Assembly: GCA_046483065.1 (NCBI GenBank)
Contig: JAWODW010000103.1
Coordinates: 1-64,000 of the forward strand
Direction of reading: 5' to 3'
Origin: JAWVYT01 sp046483065
GTDB taxonomy: Bacteria; Gemmatimonadota; Gemmatimonadetes; Longimicrobiales; RSA9
Length of the DNA stretch: 64,000 nt
Positions 31,187 to 40,984 of the stretch are shown in pieces. A model generated the notes under the pieces. That model saw only the letters and a list, made by a program, of their open reading frames with translations, made no database searches and was not told the origin of the DNA. The stretch's first letter is position 1. The number at the start of each line of letters is the position of its first letter. Made by a program: the position numbers and the translations under genes.

Positions 31187-32848
31187 TTACGCCCTGAACT
31201 CGTCCTCCGCCACGCCCCGTGCATGCCGGAGCGGGTTCTCGAGCAGGTGGGTCGGCAGGAAGATGGCCATGATGAAGAGGACGAAGGCCACGAAGAACCC
31301 ACCCGCGAGGATGTACCACTCGGGCCAGGCCAGGTAGATGATGGACGTGATCAACGCCATCGTCGCACTGAAGAGGGAGAGCTGGATCCGGCGGATCTGG
31401 AGGGACAGGAAGCGTTCGATGTGGTAGAGGTCCCGGGGGTGTACCCGTACGCGGAGCTCCTCGCGGTCGGCGCGCTTGATGATGCTCTGTACGCCGGTAA
31501 TGGCGGCCCGGGCGTCGTCCCAGAGGTTCCGGGCCACGTCGGCGGGCTCCGTGGCGGTGGCCTGGAGCAGCTCGCCGCGCATCCGGTTCACCACCACGCG
31601 GGAGACGTGGAGCCCGTTGAAGGCGGGGTCGTAGCGGAGCCCGAGCCCTTCGAGGAGGGCGGCGGCGCGGAAGAAGTAGACCAGCTCACGCGGGAGCATG
31701 AGGGGCCAGGTGTAGAAGGTGTCCATGATCTCGGTGACCATGTCCTGCACCCTTTGCTGCCCCAGTTCCCGTGCCCGCTCGATGATATGGAGGATCTCGG
31801 CGGCGGCGTCGCGGACCTCGGCCCGGGAGATGTCGGGATCGATCATGCCGAGCTCGTACATGGCGTTGATGACGCCGTCCACGTCGTCGCGGGCGGCGGC
31901 CATGGCGGTCCGGATGATCTGGTCCCGGGTGTTCGGCCGGAGCTCCACCACCATGCCCCAGTCCAGGAGGACCACCCTCCCCTGCCCGTCCACCAGGATA
32001 TTGCCCGGGTGCGGGTCGGCGTGGAGGATCCCTTCCACGAGGAGCATCCGGAGGTAGATCTCGGTGAGCGTCTCCATGAGCCGGTCGAAGGAGAGCTCGC
32101 CGGCGGCGAATCGGGGCGAGAGGGCATCCACGCGGTCGCCATCGATCCACTCCATGACCAGGACTCGTCGGCGCACCAGCCCTTCCACCGCCTCCGGCGC
32201 AATCACGCGGTCGTGATCGCCGAAGTGCTTCTGGAAGAGCTCCATGTGGCGGGCCTCTTCCCGGAAGTCCATCTCGACGCGGACCCGCACGCTGAACTCT
32301 CGCACCACGTTGGTGAGCGCCTTCACGTGGTGGCCCCGGAAGAGGATGTTCAGCAGGTAGAGGATCCGGAACGAGATATCGAGGTCGAGGGCCACGAGCC
32401 GCTCGACGTCCGGCCGCAGCACTTTCACCGCCACGTCCCGTCCTCCGAGCCGCGCCTTGTGGACCTGGGCCAGGCTGGCGGTGGCCGCCGGCTCATTCTC
32501 GAAGGCCTCGAACAGCTCCGACACCGGCTCGTTCAGCTCATCGGCGATCACCGCCCGGATCTTCCGGGGCGCGTCCGCGGGGACCCGGTCCTGGAGCGAC
32601 GAAATGGCCGTCAGGTACGGCTCCGGCAGAATATCCGCGCGCGCGCCGAACACCTGGGCCAGCTTGATGAACGTGGGCCCCAGCTTCGCGATGGTCCGGG
32701 TCAGCCGCTCCGCCCGCTTCCGGTGCTTCTCGACGGGGAGCCGTCGGGGCCGTCCCACCACGATCCAGCGCCGGCGGTCCCGGAGGAAGGCGAAGAGGTA
32801 CGGGACCAGCCGGAAGACGATGGCGAAGCTGCGTCCCACGCGTCTCAT
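31187..32848 (-). CDS. ABC1/UbiB-family atypical kinase
   Basis: This 553-residue protein has the UbiB signature KLGPTFIKLAQVFGARADILP (the KxGQ-type helix, about 54-75), the Ala-rich loop AATASLAQVHKA with VAVKVLRP, EMDFREEARHME, HADPHPGNILV and DWGMV. Two C-terminal membrane helices (about 492-535) anchor it. The family supports ubiquinone or other isoprenoid lipid handling through unusual ATPase activity. The ATG overlaps the mgtE stop (ATGA). The KLGPT reading replaces the usual KLGQ. Confidence 0.92.
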   Translation of the reverse strand: MRRVGRSFAIVFRLVPYLFAFLRDRRRWIVVGRPRRLPVEKHRKRAERLTRTIAKLGPTFIKLAQVFGARADILPEPYLTAISSLQDRVPADAPRKIRAVIADELNEPVSELFEAFENEPAATASLAQVHKARLGGRDVAVKVLRPDVERLVALDLDISFRILYLLNILFRGHHVKALTNVVREFSVRVRVEMDFREEARHMELFQKHFGDHDRVIAPEAVEGLVRRRVLVMEWIDGDRVDALSPRFAAGELSFDRLMETLTEIYLRMLLVEGILHADPHPGNILVDGQGRVVLLDWGMVVELRPNTRDQIIRTAMAAARDDVDGVINAMYELGMIDPDISRAEVRDAAAEILHIIERARELGQQRVQDMVTEIMDTFYTWPLMLPRELVYFFRAAALLEGLGLRYDPAFNGLHVSRVVVNRMRGELLQATATEPADVARNLWDDARAAITGVQSIIKRADREELRVRVHPRDLYHIERFLSLQIRRIQLSLFSATMALITSIIYLAWPEWYILAGGFFVAFVLFIMAIFLPTHLLENPLRHARGVAEDEFRA

Positions 32849-34254
32849 AACAGGAAGTGTGTGGCGAGGCCGAGGAGGAGGAAGAAGCCGGTGAGATCGG
32901 TCATGGCCGTAACGAACATCGAGGAGGCCACGGCCGGATCCGCACCGAGGCGCTCGAGCACCACCGGGATGAAGGCACCCATGGAGGACGCGACAATGAG
33001 GTTGGCCCACATGGCCAGCATCACCACCAGACCGAGCATATGTCCGGGAGGCATCCCGCTCTCGGTGCCGAGACCCGCCACATTGAACAGCACGTGCACC
33101 ACACCGCCGAGGACGAGGCCGATCACCGCACCATTGACCATCCCCACGAGGAGCTCCTTGGCCGCGACTCCCCACCTCCGGGCGGCGTGCTCGGGCGTGA
33201 GCGCGAGGCGCCGGACGGTCACCGCCAGCGACTGCGTCCCCGCCGTCCCGGCCAGCCCGGCGATCACGGGCATGATGCTGGCCAGGATCGCCAGCGCCGC
33301 GATCGTACTCTCGAACAGCAGGACCACGGCGGCCCCCAGCGACGCGGTCACCACGTTGAGGACCAGCCACGGCAGTCGTGCCTTGGCTGCGTCCAGCCAC
33401 TCACCCTGGACCTCCTCTTCCCGACCCCCACCGGCCAGCCGGAGGATGTCCTCGGTCTGCTCGGCCTCCATGACGTCGAGCACGTCGTCCCAGGTGATCC
33501 GTCCCATGAGAGTGTCCCGGGGCCCGATCACGGGCACCGACGGCTCATTGTAGCGTCCGATCAGCCGTCCGACCTCCTCCTGGTCCATGTCCACGGGGAC
33601 GCTGACGAGGATCGGCTCCACCATCTCGGCGATCTTCTGGTCCGGGTCAGCCAGCACCAGCTCCTGGAGCCCGACCTGGCCCTGGAGCCGGCGCAGGAGG
33701 TCCACGACGAAGATGTTGTAGAAGTCGTCGCCGACCTCCCGGCCCTGGCGACGCACCTCCTGGATCGCCTCGCCCGCTGTCAGGTGGATGGAGATGGCCA
33801 CCACCTCGGTGGTCATGAGCCCGCCGGCCGAGTCTTCCGGGTAGGCGATGAGCTCCCGGAGCTCGCTGGCGTCGACAGGCTCCAGTGTGCTCAGGACCTG
33901 GGCCTGCTCGTGGGGCTCCAGCTCGCCGATGAGGTCCGCCGCATCGTCGCTGTGCAACTCTTCCAGGAGCTCACCGATCCGCTCCGGGTCCAGGGAGACG
34001 AGGATCTCCTCGGGGTGCTGGTGCGCCTCCATCTCCGCCAGCGCCTCGGAGGCCAGGTCAGCCGGGAGCAGGTCGAGGATCCGGACTCGCTCTGCGTCCT
34101 CCTCGAAGTGCTCGATGATGTCGGCTACATCGCTGGGGTGCAGCTCTCCGAGAAACGCTCGAAGCGCCCTGTCGTCCCGGGCCTCCAGCAGGCTCTCCAG
34201 CCGTGTCATCCGCTCCTGCAGCTCGTCCACCTGCGGCGCTTCGGACCCGCTCAC
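32845..34254 (-). CDS. mgtE: Magnesium transporter MgtE
   Basis: This 469-residue channel has an N-terminal MgtE helical domain (about 15-135), tandem CBS domains (about 140-265) with YPEDSAGGLMT at the entry, and a five-helix pore domain (about 295-469) containing AGTAGTQSLAVTVR and MTDLTGFFLLLG with the pore aspartate. It admits Mg2+ under control of cytosolic Mg2+. It starts at GTG 34254, overlapping the DUF502 stop (GTGA). It is the penultimate gene of the ptsN-ubiB chain. Confidence 0.95.
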   Translation of the reverse strand: MSGSEAPQVDELQERMTRLESLLEARDDRALRAFLGELHPSDVADIIEHFEEDAERVRILDLLPADLASEALAEMEAHQHPEEILVSLDPERIGELLEELHSDDAADLIGELEPHEQAQVLSTLEPVDASELRELIAYPEDSAGGLMTTEVVAISIHLTAGEAIQEVRRQGREVGDDFYNIFVVDLLRRLQGQVGLQELVLADPDQKIAEMVEPILVSVPVDMDQEEVGRLIGRYNEPSVPVIGPRDTLMGRITWDDVLDVMEAEQTEDILRLAGGGREEEVQGEWLDAAKARLPWLVLNVVTASLGAAVVLLFESTIAALAILASIMPVIAGLAGTAGTQSLAVTVRRLALTPEHAARRWGVAAKELLVGMVNGAVIGLVLGGVVHVLFNVAGLGTESGMPPGHMLGLVVMLAMWANLIVASSMGAFIPVVLERLGADPAVASSMFVTAMTDLTGFFLLLGLATHFLL

Positions 34255-34967
34255 GGCTGCGCCTCCGGGTCGGAACCCGGCCCGGGGCTGGACGCCGGGC
34301 CGTGCTCGGGGAACGATGGGGCGGTCGGCCCGGGGCCGGCGCCGGGTGGCGGCGGCTCCTTCCCCGTCGGCCCGGTGGGCGGCACGGCGCCGGCGGAGAA
34401 GACGTAGGTGAACCCCTCCTCCACGGTCACGGGAAGTCGGATGATCCGGGCCGAGGGCACGATGATCAGGAACCCCGTCACGGGGTTCGGCGCCGTGGGC
34501 AGGAAGATGGTGACGCCGTCCTCCACCCGGTCGTCGAGGGCCCGGGGCGCCTGGCCGGTCTCGAAGCCGAGGGTCCACTGGCCGGGCGACGGGTACTCGA
34601 AAAGGACCACGGAGCGGAAGAACCGCCGCTCCTCCCCCCCGAACACGCTGCCGGCAATCCGGCGGGTGGCGCTGTAGAGGCGACTGACCACGGGCACACG
34701 GTCGAGGGCCGCGTGCCACCAGTCCACGAGCTTGGACCCCACCGTGGCCTCGGTCACCCACCCGACGCCCAGGAGCAGGAGGACGAGGAGGATCAGCCCC
34801 AGGCCGGGCACGGTGAACCCGATGATGTCGTAGAGCGAGCGTCCGAGGATCCCGTCGAGGGTGGTGAAGAGCCACCAGAGGATGTAGGCGGTCACGCCCA
34901 GCGGCGCGATGACGATGAGCCCGGCAATGAGCCGGCGGCGGAAGACCTTCCCGAGCGCCGCGCTCAT
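34251..34967 (-). CDS. DUF502 membrane protein
   Basis: This 238-residue protein has two membrane helices (about 12-32 and 47-68) followed by a soluble DUF502 domain with RVPVVSRLYSATRRIAGSVF and FLPTAPNPVTGFLI. The last 40 residues are Pro/Gly-rich and disordered. Function unknown; plant relatives (COV family) affect vascular patterning. The start at 34967 overlaps the ybeY stop (ATGA), preferred to the longer frame start at 35009. Confidence 0.88.
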   Translation of the reverse strand: MSAALGKVFRRRLIAGLIVIAPLGVTAYILWWLFTTLDGILGRSLYDIIGFTVPGLGLILLVLLLLGVGWVTEATVGSKLVDWWHAALDRVPVVSRLYSATRRIAGSVFGGEERRFFRSVVLFEYPSPGQWTLGFETGQAPRALDDRVEDGVTIFLPTAPNPVTGFLIIVPSARIIRLPVTVEEGFTYVFSAGAVPPTGPTGKEPPPPGAGPGPTAPSFPEHGPASSPGPGSDPEAQP

Positions 34968-35407
34968 GAGAGCGCCAATCCGGCCACGATCCGCTCCTGG
35001 TGCTGCCACATCTCTGACATCTCCCGATCGGTCTCCGGGTGCTCGAAGCCGAGGACGTGCAGGGTACCGTGCACGGCGAGGCGGGCCAACTCACGGCGGG
35101 GCGACTCGTCCTCTTCGACCGCCTGCGCCACCGCCCGGTCCACGCCCAGGTAGACATCCCCGATCGGCGGCTCGCCGGGCTCGTGGAGCGCGAACGCCAG
35201 CACATCGGTGGGTGCGTCGCGTTCGAGCCACTCCCGATTCAAACCGGCCATGGCCTCATCATCGAGGAGCGTGAGCGACAGCTCGCCCTCCGCCACCCCC
35301 CGGTCCGCCAGCGCAGCCCGGGCGGCCCGCTCCACCACTTCGGCGCCATCGTCGATCCCGACGCTCACGGGATCGGCCACCCGGTTCACTCGCACCATGA
35401 CGGGCAT
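34964..35407 (-). CDS. ybeY: Endoribonuclease YbeY
   Basis: This 147-residue zinc endoribonuclease acts in 16S rRNA maturation and ribosome quality control. The metal site HGTLHVLGFEHPE carries three His in the HxxxHxxxxxH pattern, and NREWLERDAPTDVLAF matches the conserved RxxDxxTDVLSF helix. It is coupled by TGATG to pgpH upstream and by ATGA to the DUF502 gene downstream; phoH-pgpH-ybeY is a widely conserved order. Confidence 0.96.
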   Translation of the reverse strand: MPVMVRVNRVADPVSVGIDDGAEVVERAARAALADRGVAEGELSLTLLDDEAMAGLNREWLERDAPTDVLAFALHEPGEPPIGDVYLGVDRAVAQAVEEDESPRRELARLAVHGTLHVLGFEHPETDREMSEMWQHQERIVAGLALS

Positions 35408-37677
35408 CAGACGGCCTCCGCCGGCACGTCCCTCCGGACGCCCTCAGTGTGACCCGGGGGGCGCTCACCCTCGGCCTCCGTCTCCTTGCTCGGCGGGTAG
35501 TCGATCCGCTGGTGGTACATCCCGGTGAGCACGTTGACGAACTGCGCCTTGATCAGCGACAGCTCTTCCAGCGTCACCGGCGTCTCGCCCAGCTGGCCGG
35601 CATCGATCTTCACCTGGACGATCCGATCCACCAGCTCCGTGATGCCCTCGGGTGTTGTGTCCGTGAGGACCCGGGCGGCGGATTCCACGGAGTCGGCCAG
35701 CATGACGATGGCCGTCTCCTTCGACTGGGGCCTGGGCCCCGGATAGGCGAAGTCGTCCGGATCCAGCTCGGCTTCGGGGTCCGCCTCCCGAGCCTGGTCG
35801 TAGAAGAAGCTGATGGACTGGGTTCCGTGGTGCTCGCGGATGAACGCCTTCACGCACTCCGGCAGGTTCGCCTCTTCCGCCAGCCTGATCCCTTCCAGCA
35901 CGTGCTCCCGTACCCGCTCCGCCGACTTGGCCGGCTTCAGGTTGTCGTGGGGGTTCCGCCCCGACGGTTGGTTCTCGATGAAGTAGTGGGGCCGGACGAT
36001 CTTCCCCACGTCGTGGTAGTACACGCCCACCCGGGTCAACAGCGCGTTCGCCCCGATCCCGCCGGCGGCGGCCTCAGCCAGGTTCGCCACGTTGATGGAG
36101 TGGGCGTACGTCCCCGGCGCCTCGAGCGACAGCCGCCGCAGGAGCGGTCGGTTCACGTCCGCCAGCTCCAGGAGCGTCTGGTCCGTGGTGATCTTCGTGA
36201 ATCCCTCGAACAGCGGCATGAAGCCCATGGCCGCGAAGGCGCTGGCTACGGCGTTCACGGCGCCCCAGGCGACGAACACGCCCATCTCCTCGATGGCCCA
36301 CCCCCGGAGCAGACCCAGGATCAGCCCCACGGCCAGGTACGCGCCGGCGATCAGCGCGATGAACCCCCACGCCTGGGCCCGGCGGCGCACCACCCGCACC
36401 GAGAGCGCCGCCACGGCGCCGGCCGCAACGAGTGTCAGGAGCGCCACGATCCCCAGGAAGGGTGTCTGCCCCGTGAGGAGGATCGCCAGGATCAGCGACA
36501 GGTTCAGCGCCAACCGACCGTCCCACAGGGTGGCGACCACCAGCGCCGGGAAGGCGATGGGGATGAGCGCCACCAACGGAGCGTCGTAGGTGGCAATGAC
36601 CGCCGCCACCGCCACCAGGGTGAGCACGAGGACGGTGATCACCCCCACGTGGCGCAGGTCGCGGTACACCTCCTCGTTACGGAAGAAGTAGAGGAGCACG
36701 CCGAAGAGGCCCAGGAGGAGCAGATTGAAGAGGAACCCGCCCAGCGCCCGGAGCCCTCCACGCCCTTCGACGGCATCACCCATGCGCTCGAGCTCCTGCC
36801 GGTAGGCCCGGAACCGCTCCACATCGGCCTCGGTGACCGGCTCCCTCGCCGGTACCACCCGCTGCCCTTCCTGGATCTCGGCTTTCAGCGGGTTTACCGC
36901 CGCCCGGCTCCGCTCCCGGACCCGCTCCGTGGTCTCCCAGTCCGGCTGGAGACTCGCCACCATGAAGCGAACCAGGATCAGCCGCTGGAGCTGCTCGTAG
37001 CCCCGGGGCGCCGTGGTCGGGACGTGGAACCGGGATCGATCGTAGAAGTCGGTGTTGTCCCACACGCTGTCGGGGGGAACCGTGCGCTCCTGCTCGATGC
37101 CCGTGATCCGGATCCGCTGCGATCCGGCCTCCTCCAGGTCGCCGCTCATGGCCACGCCGCGGGGCAGCTCGTCGAGGATCACGCCCCGCACCGTTCGGCG
37201 GAGCCGGTCCCGGAGAGCCGGGTCCATGAGCAGGTCGATGTCGGCGGACGAAGGAGGGATGGCGTAGGCCGAGAGGAGGTCACGAACCCGGCGCCGGGCC
37301 GCGTCATCGTCTTCCACATCGGCAGCACTATCCACCCGGGTGAAGAACCGGTCCACGTCGGCGAGCATGGAGTCCACCGCCGTGGGGTCGTAGACGAAGA
37401 TCGGATTGACGCTCGCGGCGGCGTCCCGTCGCTCCCGCTCCAGCTCCTCCTCCGACTTGTACACCGGGAACGGGACCTCGGCGATGACGTCTTCTTCCAG
37501 GACCGTGCCCCGCTCCACCGGCGGGGCGTCGGGGAGAGGCGTAACGGGGAACAGCAGGCTCACGACCCCGGCCAGCAGAAGGAGGACCATGACCCGGGCG
37601 CCGTGATGGATCACGCCATCGGGCCACGGGCGCTCCGGCGCCCGGTTCAGGATCCGAGTCAGGTCACCCCAGCTCAT
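35407..37677 (-). CDS. pgpH: 7TM-HD phosphohydrolase (PgpH/YqfF family)
   Basis: The protein has 756 residues. One N-terminal helix is followed by an extracytoplasmic 7TMR-HDED domain (about 55-300), seven membrane helices (about 310-500) and a cytoplasmic HD domain with APGTYAHSINVANLAEAA, YYHDVGKI and REHHGTQSI. In Listeria this family degrades cyclic di-AMP. ATG 37677 was chosen because it lies 7 bp after phoH; an upstream start would run into it. The gene order with phoH and ybeY supports the call; the actual nucleotide substrate here is untested. Confidence 0.93.
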   Translation of the reverse strand: MSWGDLTRILNRAPERPWPDGVIHHGARVMVLLLLAGVVSLLFPVTPLPDAPPVERGTVLEEDVIAEVPFPVYKSEEELERERRDAAASVNPIFVYDPTAVDSMLADVDRFFTRVDSAADVEDDDAARRRVRDLLSAYAIPPSSADIDLLMDPALRDRLRRTVRGVILDELPRGVAMSGDLEEAGSQRIRITGIEQERTVPPDSVWDNTDFYDRSRFHVPTTAPRGYEQLQRLILVRFMVASLQPDWETTERVRERSRAAVNPLKAEIQEGQRVVPAREPVTEADVERFRAYRQELERMGDAVEGRGGLRALGGFLFNLLLLGLFGVLLYFFRNEEVYRDLRHVGVITVLVLTLVAVAAVIATYDAPLVALIPIAFPALVVATLWDGRLALNLSLILAILLTGQTPFLGIVALLTLVAAGAVAALSVRVVRRRAQAWGFIALIAGAYLAVGLILGLLRGWAIEEMGVFVAWGAVNAVASAFAAMGFMPLFEGFTKITTDQTLLELADVNRPLLRRLSLEAPGTYAHSINVANLAEAAAGGIGANALLTRVGVYYHDVGKIVRPHYFIENQPSGRNPHDNLKPAKSAERVREHVLEGIRLAEEANLPECVKAFIREHHGTQSISFFYDQAREADPEAELDPDDFAYPGPRPQSKETAIVMLADSVESAARVLTDTTPEGITELVDRIVQVKIDAGQLGETPVTLEELSLIKAQFVNVLTGMYHQRIDYPPSKETEAEGERPPGHTEGVRRDVPAEAV

Positions 37678-37684
37678 GTGTCTC

Positions 37685-38722
37685 TCAGTCGGTCTCCGAC
37701 GCTTCACCGCCGGCGGCGGCGTAGGCATCGATGATATCCTTCACCAGCCGGTGACGCACCACATCCCTGGCTTCCAGGTAGGTGAAGTTGATCCCGTCGA
37801 TCCCTTTGAGGATCGCCTCGACCTCCAAGAGCCCGGACTCGCCTTCCCGGACCAGGTCGATCTGGGTCTTGTCCCCGGTGATGACCGTACGGGAGTTCAA
37901 CCCGAGACGTGTCAGGAACATCTTCATCTGGGCCCGGGTCGCGTTCTGGGCCTCGTCCAGGATGACGAACGCGTCGGCCAGCGTGCGTCCCCGCATGTAC
38001 GCCAGCGGCGCGATCTCGATGGTCCGGCTCTCGATATAGCGCCGCACCCGGTCCTGGGGGAGCATATCCTCCAGGGCGTCATAGAGGGGCCGCAGGTACG
38101 GATCCACCTTCTCCTGCAGGTCGCCGGGCAGGAACCCCAGCGACTCTCCGGCTTCTACCGCCGGCCGGGCCAGGATGATGCGCTTCACCCGGTTCTTCAA
38201 CAGGGCGTCCACCGCCATGGCCACTGCCAGGTACGTCTTCCCGGTCCCCGCCGGACCGATGGAGATGACGATGTCGTTCTTGACGATAGCCTCCAGGTAC
38301 TCGGCCTGCCCCTCGGACCGGGGCTGGATCACCTTCCGGAGACCGGGCAGCAGGATCCGGAGGTCGTCGCGGCCGACGCCGCGCTCATCTTCGTGGCGTT
38401 CCACCTCGCCGGTGCCGGCCCCGCCGGCCGCGTCCGCCGCCTCATCTTCCTCGAGCCCCGCGTTGGCCGCCAGCCGACGTACGTCCTCGACCCCGAACGG
38501 CGTCTGGAGCCGGGCCATGTCGATGAGCTTCTGGGCCACAGGGATCGCGCGCTCCACATCGGCCAGCTCGCCAGACAGGATCAGGTAGTCTCCCCGGAGG
38601 ATCACCCGGCACCCGGTCTGGCGGGCCAGCTCCTGGAGGTGTGCGTCGTTGACCCCCGCCAGGAGCAGATAGTCGGCGCCCTCACTGGGCAATCGGTGCT
38701 GGATCACGGTGGTTTCGTCCAT
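37685..38722 (-). CDS. phoH: PhoH-like ATPase
   Basis: This 345-residue protein has an N-terminal KH-like region (about 1-80), an acidic linker rich in Glu/Ala (about 90-115), and a PhoH ATPase domain with Walker A GPAGTGKT, ILARPAVEAGESLGFLPGD and Walker B VILDEAQNAT. It is thought to act in RNA metabolism with YbeY. Start ATG 38722 lies 7 bp after the aspS stop. Length and domain order are normal. Confidence 0.95.
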   Translation of the reverse strand: MDETTVIQHRLPSEGADYLLLAGVNDAHLQELARQTGCRVILRGDYLILSGELADVERAIPVAQKLIDMARLQTPFGVEDVRRLAANAGLEEDEAADAAGGAGTGEVERHEDERGVGRDDLRILLPGLRKVIQPRSEGQAEYLEAIVKNDIVISIGPAGTGKTYLAVAMAVDALLKNRVKRIILARPAVEAGESLGFLPGDLQEKVDPYLRPLYDALEDMLPQDRVRRYIESRTIEIAPLAYMRGRTLADAFVILDEAQNATRAQMKMFLTRLGLNSRTVITGDKTQIDLVREGESGLLEVEAILKGIDGINFTYLEARDVVRHRLVKDIIDAYAAAGGEASETD

Positions 38723-38729
38723 TCCCTTC

Positions 38730-40625
38730 CTACTCCCGCAGCCCGATGTGCAGCTCGGCGAGCTCCTCGGCCGAGACCGCCGAGGGCGCATCCTCGAACA
38801 GCGCCCGGGCGGCCGTGGTCTTCGGGAACGCGATGACGTCCCGGATGCTGGACACGTCCGTCAGCAGCATCACCAGCCGGTCCACGCCGAACGCGAACCC
38901 GCCGTGGGGCGGCACGCCGTACCTGAACGCCTCCAGCAGGAACCCGAACTTCCGCTCGGCTTCCTCTCCGTCGATGCCCAGCGCGCGGAAGACCCGCCGC
39001 TGGGTCTCTGGATCGTGGATCCGGATCGACCCGCTGGCCAGCTCGTGACCGTTGTATACCGCATCATACGCCCGGGACCGGACAAAGGCATCGAACAGCG
39101 CCCGCCCCGAGGCCGCGTCCGCGGGACCATCGCCCACGTGCTCGGCGAGGATCTCCACGTCCTCGGGGTGCGGGGCCGTGAACGGGTGGTGGGCCGCCAC
39201 CAGTCGCTCCGACTCCACGTCCCACTCGAACAGGGGGAAATCGACGATCCATGCCCACGCGTGGTCGTCGGGGCTGCGCAGCCCCAGCACATCCCCCAGG
39301 TGCCGTCGGAGCGCATCCAGCGCCGCCTCGGCACCGCGTACCAGCGGTGCGTCCGACGCGCCGCCGTGGCTCTCGCTCACGCGCGGACGGGCCCAGAACG
39401 ACCCGATCACCGCCACGAACACGTCGCCCACCTCGATCCCCGTCGCCTCCTGCAGCCGGGCGCCGAGGTCCTCATCGAGGAAGCGGGCGAACTGTCCTGA
39501 CCAGCCGTCGTCCGTCCGTTTCACCCAGAGACACCCCGGTGCACCGGCGGCCTGGGCCACATCGTTGAGCGCATCCAGATCCTTCCGGCTCAGAGCATCC
39601 GCGCCCCCCTTCGCCACCACGCCCTTGATCCGATCTCCGCTCTCCCGTGTGCCGGAGAAGAGCCGGAACTCGCTCTGCTGGAGCACTTCCGTCACGTCCA
39701 TGAACTCCATGTCGAAGCGGAGGTCAGGCTTGTCGGTGCCGTACCGCTCCAGCGCGTCGGCGTACGGGAGCCGCGGGAACGGTGTTTCCAGCTCCACCCC
39801 GAGGACCTCCTTCCACAGCGCCGCCATGGTCCCCTCGCCCACGTCGAGCACGTCCTCCTCGTCCACGAAACTCATCTCGGCGTCGATCTGGGTGAACTCG
39901 GGCTGCCGGTCCGCCCGCAAGTCCTCGTCCCGCAGGCACTTGGCGATCTGGAAGTAGCGGTCGAACCCGCTCACCATAAGGAGCTGCTTGTAGATCTGCG
40001 GACTCTGCGGCAGCGCGTAGAACTCGCCCGGATGCAGGCGACTCGGGACCAGGTAGTCCCGGGCACCTTCCGGTGTCCGCCGCGTCAGCATGGGCGTCTC
40101 GATCTCCCAGAAGCCCTCACCGGTCAGGTGGCGCCGCACGGTCTGCATGGCACGGTGCCGGACGCCGAGCGCCTCCCGGAGCTGCGACCGCCGCAGGTCC
40201 AGGTACCGGTAGCGGAGCCGGAGCTCCTCCGACGGCTGTTCCTCGCCCGGGACCTGATAGACCGGGATCGGCGGCGTCTCGGCGGCGGCCAGGACCTCCA
40301 GCGTGGACACGTGCACCTCGATGGCACCCGTGGCCAGCTCATCGTTCTCCTGCCCCTCCGGCCGGCGCACCACCTCACCCTCGATGGCGATCACCGACTC
40401 GGCGCCGAGGTGCGATGCCCGCTCCACCGCCGCTTCATCGCTCCACTCCGGCCCTACGGAGAGCTGGACCAGCCCCGTCCGGTCCCGGAGGTCGATGAAG
40501 AGGAGTCCACCGAGGTCACGGCGACGGTGGACCCAGCCGGCGAGCCGGACGGTCTCCCCGGCATCGTCGCCTCGGAGGGCTCCGGCGGCCGTGGTGCGGT
40601 AGTGGGTAGCAAGCTCCTGATTCAT
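38730..40625 (-). CDS. aspS: Aspartyl-tRNA synthetase (bacterial type)
   Basis: This 631-residue class II synthetase has an N-terminal OB fold (about 25-130; RLAGWVHRRRDLGG), motif 2 in the core (QSPQIYKQLLMVSGFDRYFQIAKCLRDED), the bacterial GAD insertion (about 300-440) and motif 3 GGFAFGVDRLVMLL. Whether it charges only tRNA-Asp or also tRNA-Asn depends on residues I cannot judge and on the presence of gatCAB, not seen here. The ATG overlaps the VanZ-like stop (ATGA). Confidence 0.96.
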   Translation of the reverse strand: MNQELATHYRTTAAGALRGDDAGETVRLAGWVHRRRDLGGLLFIDLRDRTGLVQLSVGPEWSDEAAVERASHLGAESVIAIEGEVVRRPEGQENDELATGAIEVHVSTLEVLAAAETPPIPVYQVPGEEQPSEELRLRYRYLDLRRSQLREALGVRHRAMQTVRRHLTGEGFWEIETPMLTRRTPEGARDYLVPSRLHPGEFYALPQSPQIYKQLLMVSGFDRYFQIAKCLRDEDLRADRQPEFTQIDAEMSFVDEEDVLDVGEGTMAALWKEVLGVELETPFPRLPYADALERYGTDKPDLRFDMEFMDVTEVLQQSEFRLFSGTRESGDRIKGVVAKGGADALSRKDLDALNDVAQAAGAPGCLWVKRTDDGWSGQFARFLDEDLGARLQEATGIEVGDVFVAVIGSFWARPRVSESHGGASDAPLVRGAEAALDALRRHLGDVLGLRSPDDHAWAWIVDFPLFEWDVESERLVAAHHPFTAPHPEDVEILAEHVGDGPADAASGRALFDAFVRSRAYDAVYNGHELASGSIRIHDPETQRRVFRALGIDGEEAERKFGFLLEAFRYGVPPHGGFAFGVDRLVMLLTDVSSIRDVIAFPKTTAARALFEDAPSAVSAEELAELHIGLRE

Positions 40626-40984
40626 GCGCGATCTATCTCCTTCTTCTCCGGCAGCAGGCGGGCCGTGCCCATGTAGAAGAGCCCGGCCCCCGCGGCATCG
40701 GCGATCCAGTCGAGAATGTCGGCCTGGCGCGTGGCCAGGGTCGATTGGTGCAGCTCGTCGGCCATCCCCGTGAGCAGCACCGCAAGTAGCGCGACGAGCC
40801 CTGCCCGCCCCCCGCGGCGATGTCCCGTCCATGCAGCGATCGCACCACCGATGCCGTACAGAACGAAGTGGGCCCCCTTGTCCCACCCGGTGGGAATGGA
40901 TGCCGTGGAGAGCTGGAGCGTCCCCAGGGTGAGCACGACTGCCGCCCAGAGCCCCAGCGGCAGGTAGGCGAGGAGCCGCTTCAC
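40622..40984 (-). CDS. VanZ-like small membrane protein
   Basis: This 120-residue protein has three or four helices and the VanZ-type motif WDKGAHFVLYGIGG followed by MADELHQSTLATRQADILDWIADAAGAG. VanZ family proteins are small membrane proteins; the prototype raises teicoplanin resistance, but most genomic copies have no known role in resistance. It starts at GTG overlapping ptsN (GTGA) and ends overlapping aspS (ATGA). Confidence 0.85.
   Translation of the reverse strand: MKRLLAYLPLGLWAAVVLTLGTLQLSTASIPTGWDKGAHFVLYGIGGAIAAWTGHRRGGRAGLVALLAVLLTGMADELHQSTLATRQADILDWIADAAGAGLFYMGTARLLPEKKEIDRA

Noticed and set aside
31058..33553. 831-codon plus-strand frame
   Set aside because: Antisense of the UbiB-like and mgtE genes; composition dominated by His, Asp, Val and Arg, no motif, no ribosome-binding site.
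35449..37734. 761-codon plus-strand frame
   Set aside because: Mirror of pgpH; no recognisable protein features.
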